A stretch of DNA of 64,000 nucleotides from Achromobacter insolitus (GTDB lineage: Bacteria; Pseudomonadota; Gammaproteobacteria; Burkholderiales; Burkholderiaceae_B), in the NCBI RefSeq assembly GCF_002209555.1, contig NZ_NJIF01000001.1, positions 806,001 through 870,000 on the forward strand, given 5' to 3'. The translations under genes and the position numbers were made by a program. The notes under the pieces were generated by a model that was not told the DNA's origin, did no database searches, and saw nothing but the letters and a program-made list of their open reading frames with translations. Positions within the stretch are counted from its first letter, which is position 1, and every line of letters begins with the position of its first letter. Positions 7,540 to 15,706 of this stretch are shown here, one piece after another.

Positions 7540-8933
7540 GCGGCCACCGGCGAGCCGGCCTGCGCGGCCAGCCCCTGCATGCACGCCGCCAGCGAACGGT
7601 CCTGCGTGTCCTGATAGAGCGCCAGCTCGTCCTGCACCGAAGCGCCCAGCGCCTGCTCGAAGGCCGCCTGGCTGGCATTCAGCGCGTACTCGGCCTGGGC
7701 CTTGTCGCCCAGGTTCGACTGGAAGATTCCGGCGGCGCTGACGGGCAGGAAATCCTCATACACGAGAGGTTCAAAGCGGATATAGCCCTCGGCGATCAGC
7801 GCCTGCGCGCTGGCTTCGGGGTCGGCCCCTTCCTTGCCGGTGAGGAAGTAGCGGAAATAGGCCAGCCCCTCGGCGTGCAGCTGTTCATAGTCGTCCGGGA
7901 ATGCGGCAAAACAGTCCTGCAGGTTCTGCATGTAGGCCGCGGCATTGCCTTCGTTGGGCGCGCCGCTGATGCGGCTGCGGGCCAGATCCAGCAACTGGTC
8001 GTACAGCGCCCTGCCCTTGCGGGTCAAAGCCACGCCGCGTTGCTCGATCTCGCCGAAACGCGCTGTGTGGCTGCCGACCGCGGACTGGCCGTCGGCGCCG
8101 GTGAAGCGGACCGCTTCCTCCAGTGCCTTGAAGCTGGTCTGGCGCAACAGGATCGGGCACTTGCGCGGCGGCGGGCCTTCGATCACGGCCTTGGCGGACA
8201 CGCCGCGGCGCGGCATCTCGGCCTGGGCTTCGTCGATGTCCAGGGTGCGCGGCGTCAGATGGTTGATGTGCGGGCCCTTGAAGGCCACCACGTCGGCGAT
8301 CAGGCGATGCTGGCCATGCAGTTCCTGGTAGTCGTCCAGGCTGACGGTCGCCTCGCTGTGCCAGCGGAACGTGTGCAGCGCCTCTGCCACGAATTCGCGG
8401 GCATCGGCCTCAATCAGGCCGCCCTGCGTCTCGTGGCGGGCCGCGAGCTCCAGCGCGCGTTCGGTAAAGATCCGACGCGCGGCCAGGATGCGGGCGGCCT
8501 TCTCGCGCAAGGCCTCGTCATCGATCAGTTCCAGCCGCAGCAGCGAAGTGAAAACCCGGAACGGGCTGGCCTGCAGCGAGGCTTCGTGAGTGGCGCGAAA
8601 AGCGGTGGAGTGCACCGGCACGCCAGCGGGCGACAGGTCGTAGTAACCCACCGGTTGCATGCCCATCACGGCGAACACGCGCCGCATGTTGGAGAGCTCC
8701 TGCGCGGTGCCGACGCGGATCGCGCCGTGGCGCTCGATGTCCAGGCGCTCGATCTCGCCCGTGCGCGCCAATTGCGCGGCCAGTTCAGGCTGTGCTGCCA
8801 GGGTCTGGGCATTGACCTGGGCGACCAGGTCCAGCAGCGTGTCGTACAGCGGCACTTCCGACTTGTACATGTCGGACATGGCGCGGGAGAACCAGGCGCG
8901 GATCTGATCCGGATTGACGAAATTCTGACTCAT
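7536..8933 (-). CDS. hglS: 2-oxoadipate dioxygenase/decarboxylase, DUF1338 family (HglS/YdcJ type)
   Basis: A 465-residue protein, collinear as I remember it with E. coli YdcJ, including RHGAIRVGTAQEL, GVPVHSTAF, INHLTPRTLDID and YEDFLPVSAAGIFQSNLG. In the Pseudomonas putida enzyme, one Fe(II) converts 2-oxoadipate to D-2-hydroxyglutarate in lysine catabolism. Here His69, His225 and Glu295 occupy positions matching the iron ligands I recall (near 70, 226 and 294). The start MSQNF gives the family N-terminus; the open frame extends 22 codons further up without support. It follows a LysR gene by 81 bp and overlaps the hydroxyacid oxidase by 4 nt. Confidence in the family is high; the exact substrate is by homology. 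Confidence 0.92.
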   Translation of the reverse strand: MSQNFVNPDQIRAWFSRAMSDMYKSEVPLYDTLLDLVAQVNAQTLAAQPELAAQLARTGEIERLDIERHGAIRVGTAQELSNMRRVFAVMGMQPVGYYDLSPAGVPVHSTAFRATHEASLQASPFRVFTSLLRLELIDDEALREKAARILAARRIFTERALELAARHETQGGLIEADAREFVAEALHTFRWHSEATVSLDDYQELHGQHRLIADVVAFKGPHINHLTPRTLDIDEAQAEMPRRGVSAKAVIEGPPPRKCPILLRQTSFKALEEAVRFTGADGQSAVGSHTARFGEIEQRGVALTRKGRALYDQLLDLARSRISGAPNEGNAAAYMQNLQDCFAAFPDDYEQLHAEGLAYFRYFLTGKEGADPEASAQALIAEGYIRFEPLVYEDFLPVSAAGIFQSNLGDKAQAEYALNASQAAFEQALGASVQDELALYQDTQDRSLAACMQGLAAQAGSPVAA

Positions 8934-9014
8934 GGCGGGCTCGGCACATCGGTAAACAAGGATGGCTCGCATGAAATCATGCGCGGCGCCCGCGATCAAA
9001 TGAAAAAAATCGGC

Positions 9015-9956
9015 TTAATCAGTCCGTTTTTTCATGGACCGCACCCGCTGGGCGTCGCGCTCCCGCTTGCGCGCGGCCTCGTCCTCCACCCACGCCACGA
9101 ACTGCTTGATCTTGGGCACTTCGGCCGAGTGCTCGGAATACGCGACGAAATACGCGCCGTCGCTGGGCTGCACATAGTCCCAGGGAATAACCAGTTTGCC
9201 GGCCTGCAATTCCTCTTCGGCCAGCAGGCGCGGCGTCAGGGCCACCCCGCAACCGCCTTCGGCCGCGCGCACGCACATGTAGAACGTGTCGAAGCGAGGG
9301 CCGTGATAACTGCGGTCCGACTGGAATTGCTGGTGCGAGAAGTAATCGTGCCAGGCCTCCGGGCGCGAGGCGCACTGGATCAGGGCCTGCGCGCTCAGGG
9401 CCTCCAGGCTGTCCACCTTGTCCCCCGGCAGGAATCCCGGCGCGCATACGGGCACCACCTCGGCCTCGAACAGTTCCCGGCATTGGGCCCCGGGCAGGGT
9501 GCCGTGGCCGAAGAAAAAGGAAATGTCGATCTTGGCCTGCATCAGGTCGAAAGGCCGGGTTTCGCTGCGCACCTTGACCTGGACGTCAGGGTGCGCGGCC
9601 ATGAACCCTTGCAGGCGAGGGATCAGCCAGCGCGCGCCGAAAGTGGGCTGGGTGCCTATGGTGAGCACCTGGGTTTCGCTGCCGTAGGTCAGGATGTACC
9701 GAGAGGACATGTCCACCTGGTTCAGGATGGCCCGGACCTCGGACTGATACAAGGCCCCCGCCGGCGTCAGCTGCAGGCGCCGCCGCACGCGCAAGAACAG
9801 CGGATTGCGCAGCAGCGCCTCCAGTTGGGCGATCTGCTTGCTGATCGCGCTCTGGGTCATGTGCAGTTCCTCGGCGGCGCGCGTGAAGCTCATGTGCCGC
9901 GCCACCGCCTCGAAACATTGCAGCGCCATCATCGATGGCATCAAACGCTTTTCCAT
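9015..9956 (-). CDS. LysR-family transcriptional regulator (GcvA-like)
   Basis: A 313-residue regulator with an N-terminal winged helix-turn-helix (about residues 5-65: SFTRAAEELHMTQSAISKQ) and a C-terminal LysR substrate-binding domain. It precedes the HglS gene on the same strand rather than facing it, so it may be co-transcribed with its targets. A LysR-HglS neighbourhood is also known in Pseudomonas, which supports a role in controlling the lysine/2-oxoadipate route (inference). The frame opens 21 codons earlier; MEKRLMPSM was chosen because the DNA-binding domain then begins at the usual distance. No strong ribosome binding site is visible at either start. Confidence 0.9.
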   Translation of the reverse strand: MEKRLMPSMMALQCFEAVARHMSFTRAAEELHMTQSAISKQIAQLEALLRNPLFLRVRRRLQLTPAGALYQSEVRAILNQVDMSSRYILTYGSETQVLTIGTQPTFGARWLIPRLQGFMAAHPDVQVKVRSETRPFDLMQAKIDISFFFGHGTLPGAQCRELFEAEVVPVCAPGFLPGDKVDSLEALSAQALIQCASRPEAWHDYFSHQQFQSDRSYHGPRFDTFYMCVRAAEGGCGVALTPRLLAEEELQAGKLVIPWDYVQPSDGAYFVAYSEHSAEVPKIKQFVAWVEDEAARKRERDAQRVRSMKKRTD

Positions 9957-10078
9957 GGGGCCGATCCGGGTATGCCTGTGCTGGCGGCGGGCTGCAACGC
10001 TTGGCAGCCCACCGCGCAAGCGGCATTATCGCAGGCCCCGCCTTACCACTGGTATCCGACCCGTTTGTTGTTCTGGGC

Positions 10079-10112
10079 CGGCCGGGCACGCCCCCCGATG
10101 CGCGCCCGGCCG
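10079..10112 (-). terminator. GC-rich stem-loop downstream of phospholipase C
   Basis: Perfect 9-bp arms (CGGCCGGGC at 10079-10087, complement at 10104-10112) with a 16-nt loop, starting 16 bp past the phospholipase stop. No T-run follows, so it may be a weak terminator or a 3' end stabiliser. Confidence 0.4.
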
Positions 10113-10127
10113 CTTATGCCTGGACGG

Positions 10128-12383
10128 TCACAGATGCAGCGCCATGGCCGGGTCGCTGACGCCGGGACGCCCGTTCTCCATGCGTCCGGCGAAACGGCGC
10201 TCGAAGCCTTCGGCGGTCACGGAGAAGTCGTACCAATTGCCGCTTTCCTTGATGGACCAATGGTGTTCGGCCACCGCGCCCGGCTCGACCGCCAGCGTCC
10301 AGGGGCCGTCCGTGCGGTAGGCGTTGGACTGCAACGTTGCCTGCAGGCGGGCCGTGCCACGGTTGGAAACCTTCACGTACAACGCACTGCCGGCGGGTTC
10401 GTAGCAGACCTGCACTTCCAGGGCCGTGCCGCGCTGCGTGTTGCCAGCGAAGGTCCGGACGAAGCCGTTGCTGCTGTAGACCCACAGGTCGTAGTCGCCG
10501 CCGGTCCAGGTATCGGACAACGTCTTGCCCGCTTCAACGGTGTAGCGTCGCGGAATCAGGTCCAGGTTGCGCTTGTCGTAGACGTGGAACACGGCGCCCG
10601 CTTCGCCCGTGTTGCTGAACAGCAGCTCCACGGCGCCGTCCTGCCCCAGCCGGGCGCTGGTGTGCAGTTCATAGGGCAGCGCGCGGGACAGCCGCGTGCC
10701 GGTCTCCTGGTACAGCGGCTGCGGGATGGCGGGCGCCTGGGTCACCGCCGTGGTCGGCAGGAGCTTCTGGGCCGCGTTGATCGCGGGATAGTTGCTCGTG
10801 TCAGGCAGCTTGGGAACGCTCGGGTCATTCGGGTTGGTGAAATCGAAGCAGGTGGTCAGGTCGCCGCAGACTGCGCGGCTCCACGGACTGATGGCGTCCA
10901 CCTGAATGCCGAAGCGCTGCTCCAGGAACCGGCCTACCGAGGTGTGGTCGAACACTTGCGAATTGACCCAGCCTCCCTTGCTCCACGGCGACACCACGTA
11001 CATCGGCACGCGCGAACTCAGGCCCCACGGGCGGATGTTGCCGGTGATGCTGTCCTCGGCCTTCAGGTAATTGCCGACCGAAGCATCGAAGTACTCGCCT
11101 TCCAGCGGCACGGTGGACTTGCCCATCAGCACGCCGTTGGCGTCAAAGGATGGCACGGCGGGCATCGCCGCATGGTCGAAGAAGCCGTCGTTCTCGTCGA
11201 AAGTCACGAACAGCGCAGTCTTGCTCCAGACGTCGGGATTGGAGGTCAGCGCATCCAGCACGTCGGCAATGAAGTCGGCCGCGCCGGCCACGCCTTCGCT
11301 GCTGCCCGGGTGCTCGGCCAGCGCCTGCGTCGGCAACACCCACGACACCTCCGGCAAAGTGCCATTGGCCACGTCCTGCTTCAGCTGGGCCAGGAAATTC
11401 ACGGCGCCGTCGTTCTTTTCAGGGCCGCCCGTCAGGCCGTGCTCATAGAGGGGAGAACCGGGCTGCGCGGTGCGGAAACTCTGGAAGGCCAGGCAGCCGT
11501 GCATGGCGCCCGTCCAGTTGTTGTTCATGTTCTGGTAGATGTGCCAGCTGACACCCGCACGCTGCAACAGATCGGGCAAGGTGTCCCACTTGAAGGCGCT
11601 GTTCTTGTACTTGTAGTTGTAGGCGCCGGTCACCGGGTCGATCTGGCCAGAGCCGTCCACCTCCTGCGCGCGGCCCGCCACCCAGTTGGAGGGGCTGGGC
11701 CAGCAGCGCGAGTTGACGGGCTCGGAGTCGGTGTCCGTGCAATTGACGCCCAGCTTGCGCAGTTCGGGATTGGCGTTGGCGCCCGACCAGAACACGATGC
11801 GGTTCGGGTCGGTGCCGGTCAGGATGGAACAGTGATAGCCATCGCAGACAGTGAAAGCGTCGGCCAGCGCGAACTGGAACGGAATGTCCTCGCGCATGAA
11901 AAAGCCCATGGTTGCCTGGTTCTTGAACTGGATCCACTGGTCCATCTTTCCCTGGTTCCAGGCTGCCTGCTGGTCGGGAAAATTGTGCGGCGTGCCCGAT
12001 CCGATCAGCGCGTTGCTGGTCCGGGAATCGCGGCGGAAGGGCTGGATATCCTGACCACCCTTGGGGTCGGGCTGGAAGAACACCGACTTGCCCGTGGCCA
12101 ATGGAATCGGAAAACGGTCGCCGAAGCCACGCACGCCGCGCATGGTGCCGAAATAGTGGTCGAACGAGCGGTTCTCCTGCATCAGGATCACGATGTGCTT
12201 GATGTCCTTGATCGTGCCGCTGTCGACCGCTGCGGGAATCGCCAGCGCGCGCTGGATCGAGGCGGGCAGCAACGCCATCGCCGAGAGGGCGCCAGCCGCC
12301 TGGGCCGATGCGCGGAAGAACTGGCGGCGGCCCGGCAAGGACGGGGACGCGCTGGCGGAATGCGAGATATGGGTCTTGGTCAT
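10128..12383 (-). CDS. Phosphocholine-specific phospholipase C (PlcN/PlcH family), Tat-exported
   Basis: A 751-residue extracytoplasmic phospholipase C. A twin-arginine signal (GRRQFFRAS near residue 20) is followed by a hydrophobic stretch. The phosphoesterase domain starts with IVILMQENRSFDHYFGTMRG near residue 70 and includes FVTFDENDGFFDH. Two C-terminal beta-rich repeats of the bacterial phospholipase C C-terminal type follow (about 530-751). Family members hydrolyse phosphatidylcholine or sphingomyelin to phosphocholine plus diacylglycerol or ceramide. The start MTKTH was chosen; MSSPMTKTH four codons up is equally possible. It lies 37 bp after a small lipoprotein gene and behind phnDCE on the same strand, which suggests it supplies organophosphate to that importer (inference). 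Confidence 0.92.
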   Translation of the reverse strand: MTKTHISHSASASPSLPGRRQFFRASAQAAGALSAMALLPASIQRALAIPAAVDSGTIKDIKHIVILMQENRSFDHYFGTMRGVRGFGDRFPIPLATGKSVFFQPDPKGGQDIQPFRRDSRTSNALIGSGTPHNFPDQQAAWNQGKMDQWIQFKNQATMGFFMREDIPFQFALADAFTVCDGYHCSILTGTDPNRIVFWSGANANPELRKLGVNCTDTDSEPVNSRCWPSPSNWVAGRAQEVDGSGQIDPVTGAYNYKYKNSAFKWDTLPDLLQRAGVSWHIYQNMNNNWTGAMHGCLAFQSFRTAQPGSPLYEHGLTGGPEKNDGAVNFLAQLKQDVANGTLPEVSWVLPTQALAEHPGSSEGVAGAADFIADVLDALTSNPDVWSKTALFVTFDENDGFFDHAAMPAVPSFDANGVLMGKSTVPLEGEYFDASVGNYLKAEDSITGNIRPWGLSSRVPMYVVSPWSKGGWVNSQVFDHTSVGRFLEQRFGIQVDAISPWSRAVCGDLTTCFDFTNPNDPSVPKLPDTSNYPAINAAQKLLPTTAVTQAPAIPQPLYQETGTRLSRALPYELHTSARLGQDGAVELLFSNTGEAGAVFHVYDKRNLDLIPRRYTVEAGKTLSDTWTGGDYDLWVYSSNGFVRTFAGNTQRGTALEVQVCYEPAGSALYVKVSNRGTARLQATLQSNAYRTDGPWTLAVEPGAVAEHHWSIKESGNWYDFSVTAEGFERRFAGRMENGRPGVSDPAMALHL

Positions 12384-12420
12384 GGGGCTACTCATGCGTT
12401 GGGTTGGGCGGAACGACTGT

Positions 12421-12591
12421 TCAAGGCGCGCAGCGCAGCTGCGGTTGAGGCGGCTGCGGTTCGGGCTGTTCGGTCTCGGGCGGCGAGGCCGTGTCGTCAT
12501 CCGAGTCGTCGTCGCCGCCGCAGGCGGCAAGGGTCAGGCTCAGGGCGATGGCCGCAACAAGGGCGCGGCCCAGTGCAAAGTACGGGGTCAT
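12421..12591 (-). CDS. Small acidic lipoprotein upstream of phospholipase C
   Basis: A 56-residue protein. The first 23 residues form a lipoprotein signal with lipobox LAAC at residues 21-24. The mature part begins CGGDDDSDDD and continues as a proline/glutamine/glutamate-rich tail (PEPQPPQPQ) ending in LRCAP. AGGAG lies 6-7 nt before the ATG. It sits between phnE (85 bp gap) and the phospholipase (37 bp gap), all on the minus strand. The short disordered chain resembles a surface tether or chaperone-like accessory more than an enzyme. I recognise no family. A role in phospholipase export or retention is speculation from position. Confidence 0.7.
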   Translation of the reverse strand: MTPYFALGRALVAAIALSLTLAACGGDDDSDDDTASPPETEQPEPQPPQPQLRCAP

Positions 12592-12676
12592 GAAAACTCC
12601 TGGTCAGGGAACGTTGCCGGGTCGGTCCGGCAGGAAACCTATCGAGGCGCGACGGCCGGCGGGCCGCCGCGCCGGC

Positions 12677-13681
12677 TCAGCTCAAGCGGCGCCGCAAGCG
12701 CGCGGCAACCTGGTCCAGCAAGAACACAGTGATGAAGATCACGACGAGAATGGTCCCGACGTGGGCGTACTGGTACATGTCATAGCGGCCCTTCAATTCC
12801 TGCCCGATGCCGCCCGCCCCCACCAGGCCGACAACCGTGGCCATGCGCACGTTTCGGTCCAGGATATAGAGCGTGTAGCCCGTGAACTTGGGCATGACCT
12901 GCGGCAGCACGGCGTAGGCCAGCACGCGCGGCTTGCTGGCGCCGATTGCGGCCAGCGCCTCTTGCGGCTTGGTGTCGGCTGTCTCGATATCCTCGGCGTA
13001 GAACTTGCCCAGGAATCCCATCGAATGAATGGCCAGCGCCAGCACCCCGGCAATCGGGCCAAAGCCGTAGGCCAGCACCAGGAACAGCGCGCATATCAGT
13101 TCCGGCATGGCGCGGAACATGCTGACCAGCGCCCGCGCCGCCACGTAAAGCAGCCGGTTGGGTGCGTAGTTGCGCGCGCTGCAATAGGCCAGCGGCAGGC
13201 TGCCCAACACGGCCAGGAGCGTGGCCCAGATCGCGATCTCGAACGTCTCGACCATCTTGACCGCCACCCGCCACAAATAACCCAACGGTTCCACCAGGTA
13301 GGTCTGCGTGGATACCTCGTTTTCCATTTTCAGCGTGTGCGGATTCAGCCGGCTTTCGGTCATCTGCACCGTTTCCACACGCGACAGCCAGGGCAGCTTC
13401 TCGGGATTGAAGCCTTCGATGCGGGAGGTCTCCGTGCGATACGAAACCTGTAGCGGGAACAAGTTGTCGGCCAGGGCGCCCAGGCCAGAGGTGACCTGGG
13501 ACTGCTTCTTCAATCCGACCGCAGCCAGCGCGCCGTCCAGGGTCAACGCCGCCATGCGGCCCATCTCCACCCGCTGGCCGGTGTAGAGGAACAACATCAG
13601 CGCCGCAATCACAATCAACAATGTCCGGGCGCCGTAGGGCGGATCCAGGCGCCATGCAGTGTTTTCCACGTGAGAGTTCAT
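12677..13681 (-). CDS. phnE: Phosphonate/organophosphate ABC transporter permease (PhnE type) with enlarged periplasmic loop
   Basis: A 334-residue inner-membrane permease. The first membrane helix is at about residues 20-37, and the main helices start near 146. The ATPase-docking EAA-type loop EALAAIGASKPRVLAYAVLPQ is followed by the conserved VGLVGAGGIGQ, as in E. coli PhnE. That protein is about 276 residues; here roughly 60 extra residues lie in the loop between helix 1 and helix 2. Its start ATG overlaps the phnC stop by one base (TAATG). It forms a transporter with the PhnC and PhnD homologues; the substrate may be a phosphonate or a phosphate ester. Confidence 0.9.
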   Translation of the reverse strand: MNSHVENTAWRLDPPYGARTLLIVIAALMLFLYTGQRVEMGRMAALTLDGALAAVGLKKQSQVTSGLGALADNLFPLQVSYRTETSRIEGFNPEKLPWLSRVETVQMTESRLNPHTLKMENEVSTQTYLVEPLGYLWRVAVKMVETFEIAIWATLLAVLGSLPLAYCSARNYAPNRLLYVAARALVSMFRAMPELICALFLVLAYGFGPIAGVLALAIHSMGFLGKFYAEDIETADTKPQEALAAIGASKPRVLAYAVLPQVMPKFTGYTLYILDRNVRMATVVGLVGAGGIGQELKGRYDMYQYAHVGTILVVIFITVFLLDQVAARLRRRLS

Positions 13682-14544
13682 TAGGCGCCTCCCGCGGACA
13701 AAGCCACCGGCCGTATCGTTGGCGCGGTGCGGGGGCCGGCAGCGCCAGGGCTTGCCAATCCGGGCGACACGTCGGCGATGTCCGCCCGCGCGGCCTGATA
13801 CAGCGCGCGGGCGGTGGCCTCATCGAACTGGCTGGCCGGTCCGTCGAACACCATGACGCCGTCGCGCAAGGCAACGATGCGGTCCGCGAACTCCCGCGCC
13901 AGGTCGACCTGATGCAGGCTGCATAGCACCGTCGCGCCGCGTTCGCGCGCCTGATTGCGCAGCAGTTCCAGAATGTCGCGGCTGATGCGCGGGTCCAGAC
14001 TGGCCACGGGTTCGTCGGCCAGCAACAAGGCGGGTGCCAGCATAAAGGCGCGGGCGATGCCCACACGCTGTTGCTGGCCGCCGGACAATTCGCTGACGCG
14101 GCGTTGCAGATGTTCGGGCTGCAGGCCCACCTCTCGCACCAACTGGCAGGCGCGCTCGCGCAGCTCTGCTGGAAAGCGCATCAAATAAGCGCGCCATGCG
14201 GGCAGGCCGGGCAGCGCGCCCGACAGCACGTTGGTCGCCACCGTGGCCCGCGACACCAGGTTGAAGTGCTGATGCACCATGCCGATCCTGGGCCGCAGGG
14301 CTGCCAGCGTCGATGCCTGGACCTGCCTGCCATCGACCCACACTTCCCCTTGGGTCGGCGTAGTCAGCCCGTTGGCCATGCGCAGCAGCGTCGATTTGCC
14401 GGCGCCCGAGGCGCCCAGAACCACGCAGAACTGGCCGCGCGGCACCCGCAGCGAAACCGAATCCAGGGCGGCAGTCCCATCGGCGTAGCGCATGCCCACG
14501 GATTGGTAGCGCAGCATGTCCATTTCCATTGCGCCGGCGTTCAC
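13681..14544 (-). CDS. phnC: Phosphonate/organophosphate ABC transporter ATPase (PhnC type)
   Basis: A 287-residue ABC ATPase. Walker A GASGAGKS is near residues 43-50, with a Q-loop in VHQHFN, signature LSGGQQQRVG and Walker B LLLADEP followed by ASLDP. IGMVHQHFNLV is characteristic of PhnC-like subunits. A C-terminal tail of about 30 residues (SPGLASPGAAGP and onward) is low-complexity and beyond the usual length. The start overlaps the phnD stop (ATGA at 14544-14541), and its stop overlaps the phnE start, so D-C-E is a tightly coupled operon. Confidence 0.93.
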   Translation of the reverse strand: MNAGAMEMDMLRYQSVGMRYADGTAALDSVSLRVPRGQFCVVLGASGAGKSTLLRMANGLTTPTQGEVWVDGRQVQASTLAALRPRIGMVHQHFNLVSRATVATNVLSGALPGLPAWRAYLMRFPAELRERACQLVREVGLQPEHLQRRVSELSGGQQQRVGIARAFMLAPALLLADEPVASLDPRISRDILELLRNQARERGATVLCSLHQVDLAREFADRIVALRDGVMVFDGPASQFDEATARALYQAARADIADVSPGLASPGAAGPRTAPTIRPVALSAGGA

Positions 14545-15476
14545 CGCTGTGCCGCCTTCTGCAGGATCTCGCCCTTGATCTCGTCGGTCAGCAGAGCCAT
14601 CTTCGACGCGGGACCAGCGAACTGCGCCTCGGAAAACTCGGTATCGAAGCGGTCGAGCTTGGCGCCGCCATAGCCGCGCACCATGTCGGGAGTCACGCCA
14701 GGCGCCTGGTGCACCGTGGAGAATGCCTGCTTGAGCGTTGCCTTCAGCGACTCCGGCAGCTTGGTGTTCATCGCCAGCGGCGGGTACGGAATGGGCTCGC
14801 TCTTGAAAATCACCTTCACCGACTTCGGATCCACCGCGCCCTGGCGCACGGCCTTGTCGAAGGAATCGAACGACAGCGCAGCCGCGTCGACCTGGCCTTG
14901 CACCAGCGCGGCGAGGCTACTGGCATGGCTGCCGGTCAGTTGCAATGCCGCCAGGTCCTTGGCCGGGTCCATGCCGTCCTTGATCATGGACGCCACCTGG
15001 AAGGTGAAGCTGGAGGCCGAGTTCACGTCGCCGAATGCGGCACGCTTGCCCTTCAGGTCGGCAAGCGTATTGATCGGCGAATCCGCCTTGGCGAACATCG
15101 CGGCGTAGTAAGCGGATTCGCCCTTCTGCACGCCCACGGCCAGCAATTGCGCGCATTGACGTTCATGCGCCTGCACATAAGAGACCGGGCCGAGGAATGC
15201 GACCTCGGCCAGCTGATTGCACATGCCTTCCACTACGGCGCCGTAGGACTGGCCCACCGTCAACTGGAAATGCAGGCCCGTGCTGCGTGTGATGGCGTTG
15301 AAGATCGGAGCGTAGTCGGCCTTGGTGCCCGACTCGGTGCCGCCATCCGCGGGAATGAGCAGTACCCGCAGCGGGCGCTGTTGCGAGCCGTCGGCCAGGG
15401 ATTGGGCTTGCGCGAGAGGCGCGCAGGCGAGCAGGGAAAGCAGCGCCAGGGCGGGCGCGAAAGTACGGATTTTCAT
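14541..15476 (-). CDS. phnD: Phosphonate/organophosphate ABC transporter substrate-binding protein (PhnD type)
   Basis: A 311-residue periplasmic binding protein. The N-terminal signal could be cleaved by signal peptidase I after AQAQ or processed at a lipobox-like LLAC (Cys18). The domain has the PhnD layout: LLIPADGG, YAPIFNAI, GQSYGAVVEGM, VAFLGPVSYVQAH, then DVNSASSF and the S-HASSLAALVQGQVDAAA segment. AGGAC before the ATG supports this start over the longer frame. It is first in the phnDCE operon, and its promoter region carries a strong AT-rich dyad shared with the divergent phosphatase gene. Ligand unknown. Confidence 0.9.
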   Translation of the reverse strand: MKIRTFAPALALLSLLACAPLAQAQSLADGSQQRPLRVLLIPADGGTESGTKADYAPIFNAITRSTGLHFQLTVGQSYGAVVEGMCNQLAEVAFLGPVSYVQAHERQCAQLLAVGVQKGESAYYAAMFAKADSPINTLADLKGKRAAFGDVNSASSFTFQVASMIKDGMDPAKDLAALQLTGSHASSLAALVQGQVDAAALSFDSFDKAVRQGAVDPKSVKVIFKSEPIPYPPLAMNTKLPESLKATLKQAFSTVHQAPGVTPDMVRGYGGAKLDRFDTEFSEAQFAGPASKMALLTDEIKGEILQKAAQR

Positions 15477-15572
15477 TTGATTGGTCCTGGTCTTGGGGAA
15501 GTTGCCATCGGGGCGCAAGAAGCGCGGCCCTGATTCCGGAACGCAGATTAGTCACCGCACATGACAGGCAAA

Positions 15573-15617
15573 TGAAAATTTCTCAAATCAAAAAAATGAT
15601 TTTTTGAATTTTGTTCA
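15573..15617. promoter_or_regulatory. AT-rich dyad in the phnD/HAD divergent promoter region, candidate RpiR operator
   Basis: A perfect inner dyad with 8-bp arms TCAAAAAA (15588-15595) and TTTTTTGA (15600-15607) sits inside a looser outer repeat from TGAAAA (15573) to TTCA (15617). Surrounding DNA is GC-rich. It lies midway between phnD (starts 15476, leftward) and the phosphatase (starts 15707, rightward), close to an RpiR gene. Confidence 0.5.
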
Positions 15618-15706
15618 GATAGAATCACAGCCGGCCGGGGATGCCCGAATCGTCGCGACGCCCCATCCCTCAACCCGCACGCGTTTCGACGCCCACTCGC
15701 CGATCC

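Noticed and set aside
7875-12593. A 1572-codon open frame on the plus strand
   Set aside because: It runs antisense across HglS, LysR and phospholipase C, all with strong family motifs on the minus strand; its translation is His/Arg/Gln-rich with no domain. High GC makes stops rare.
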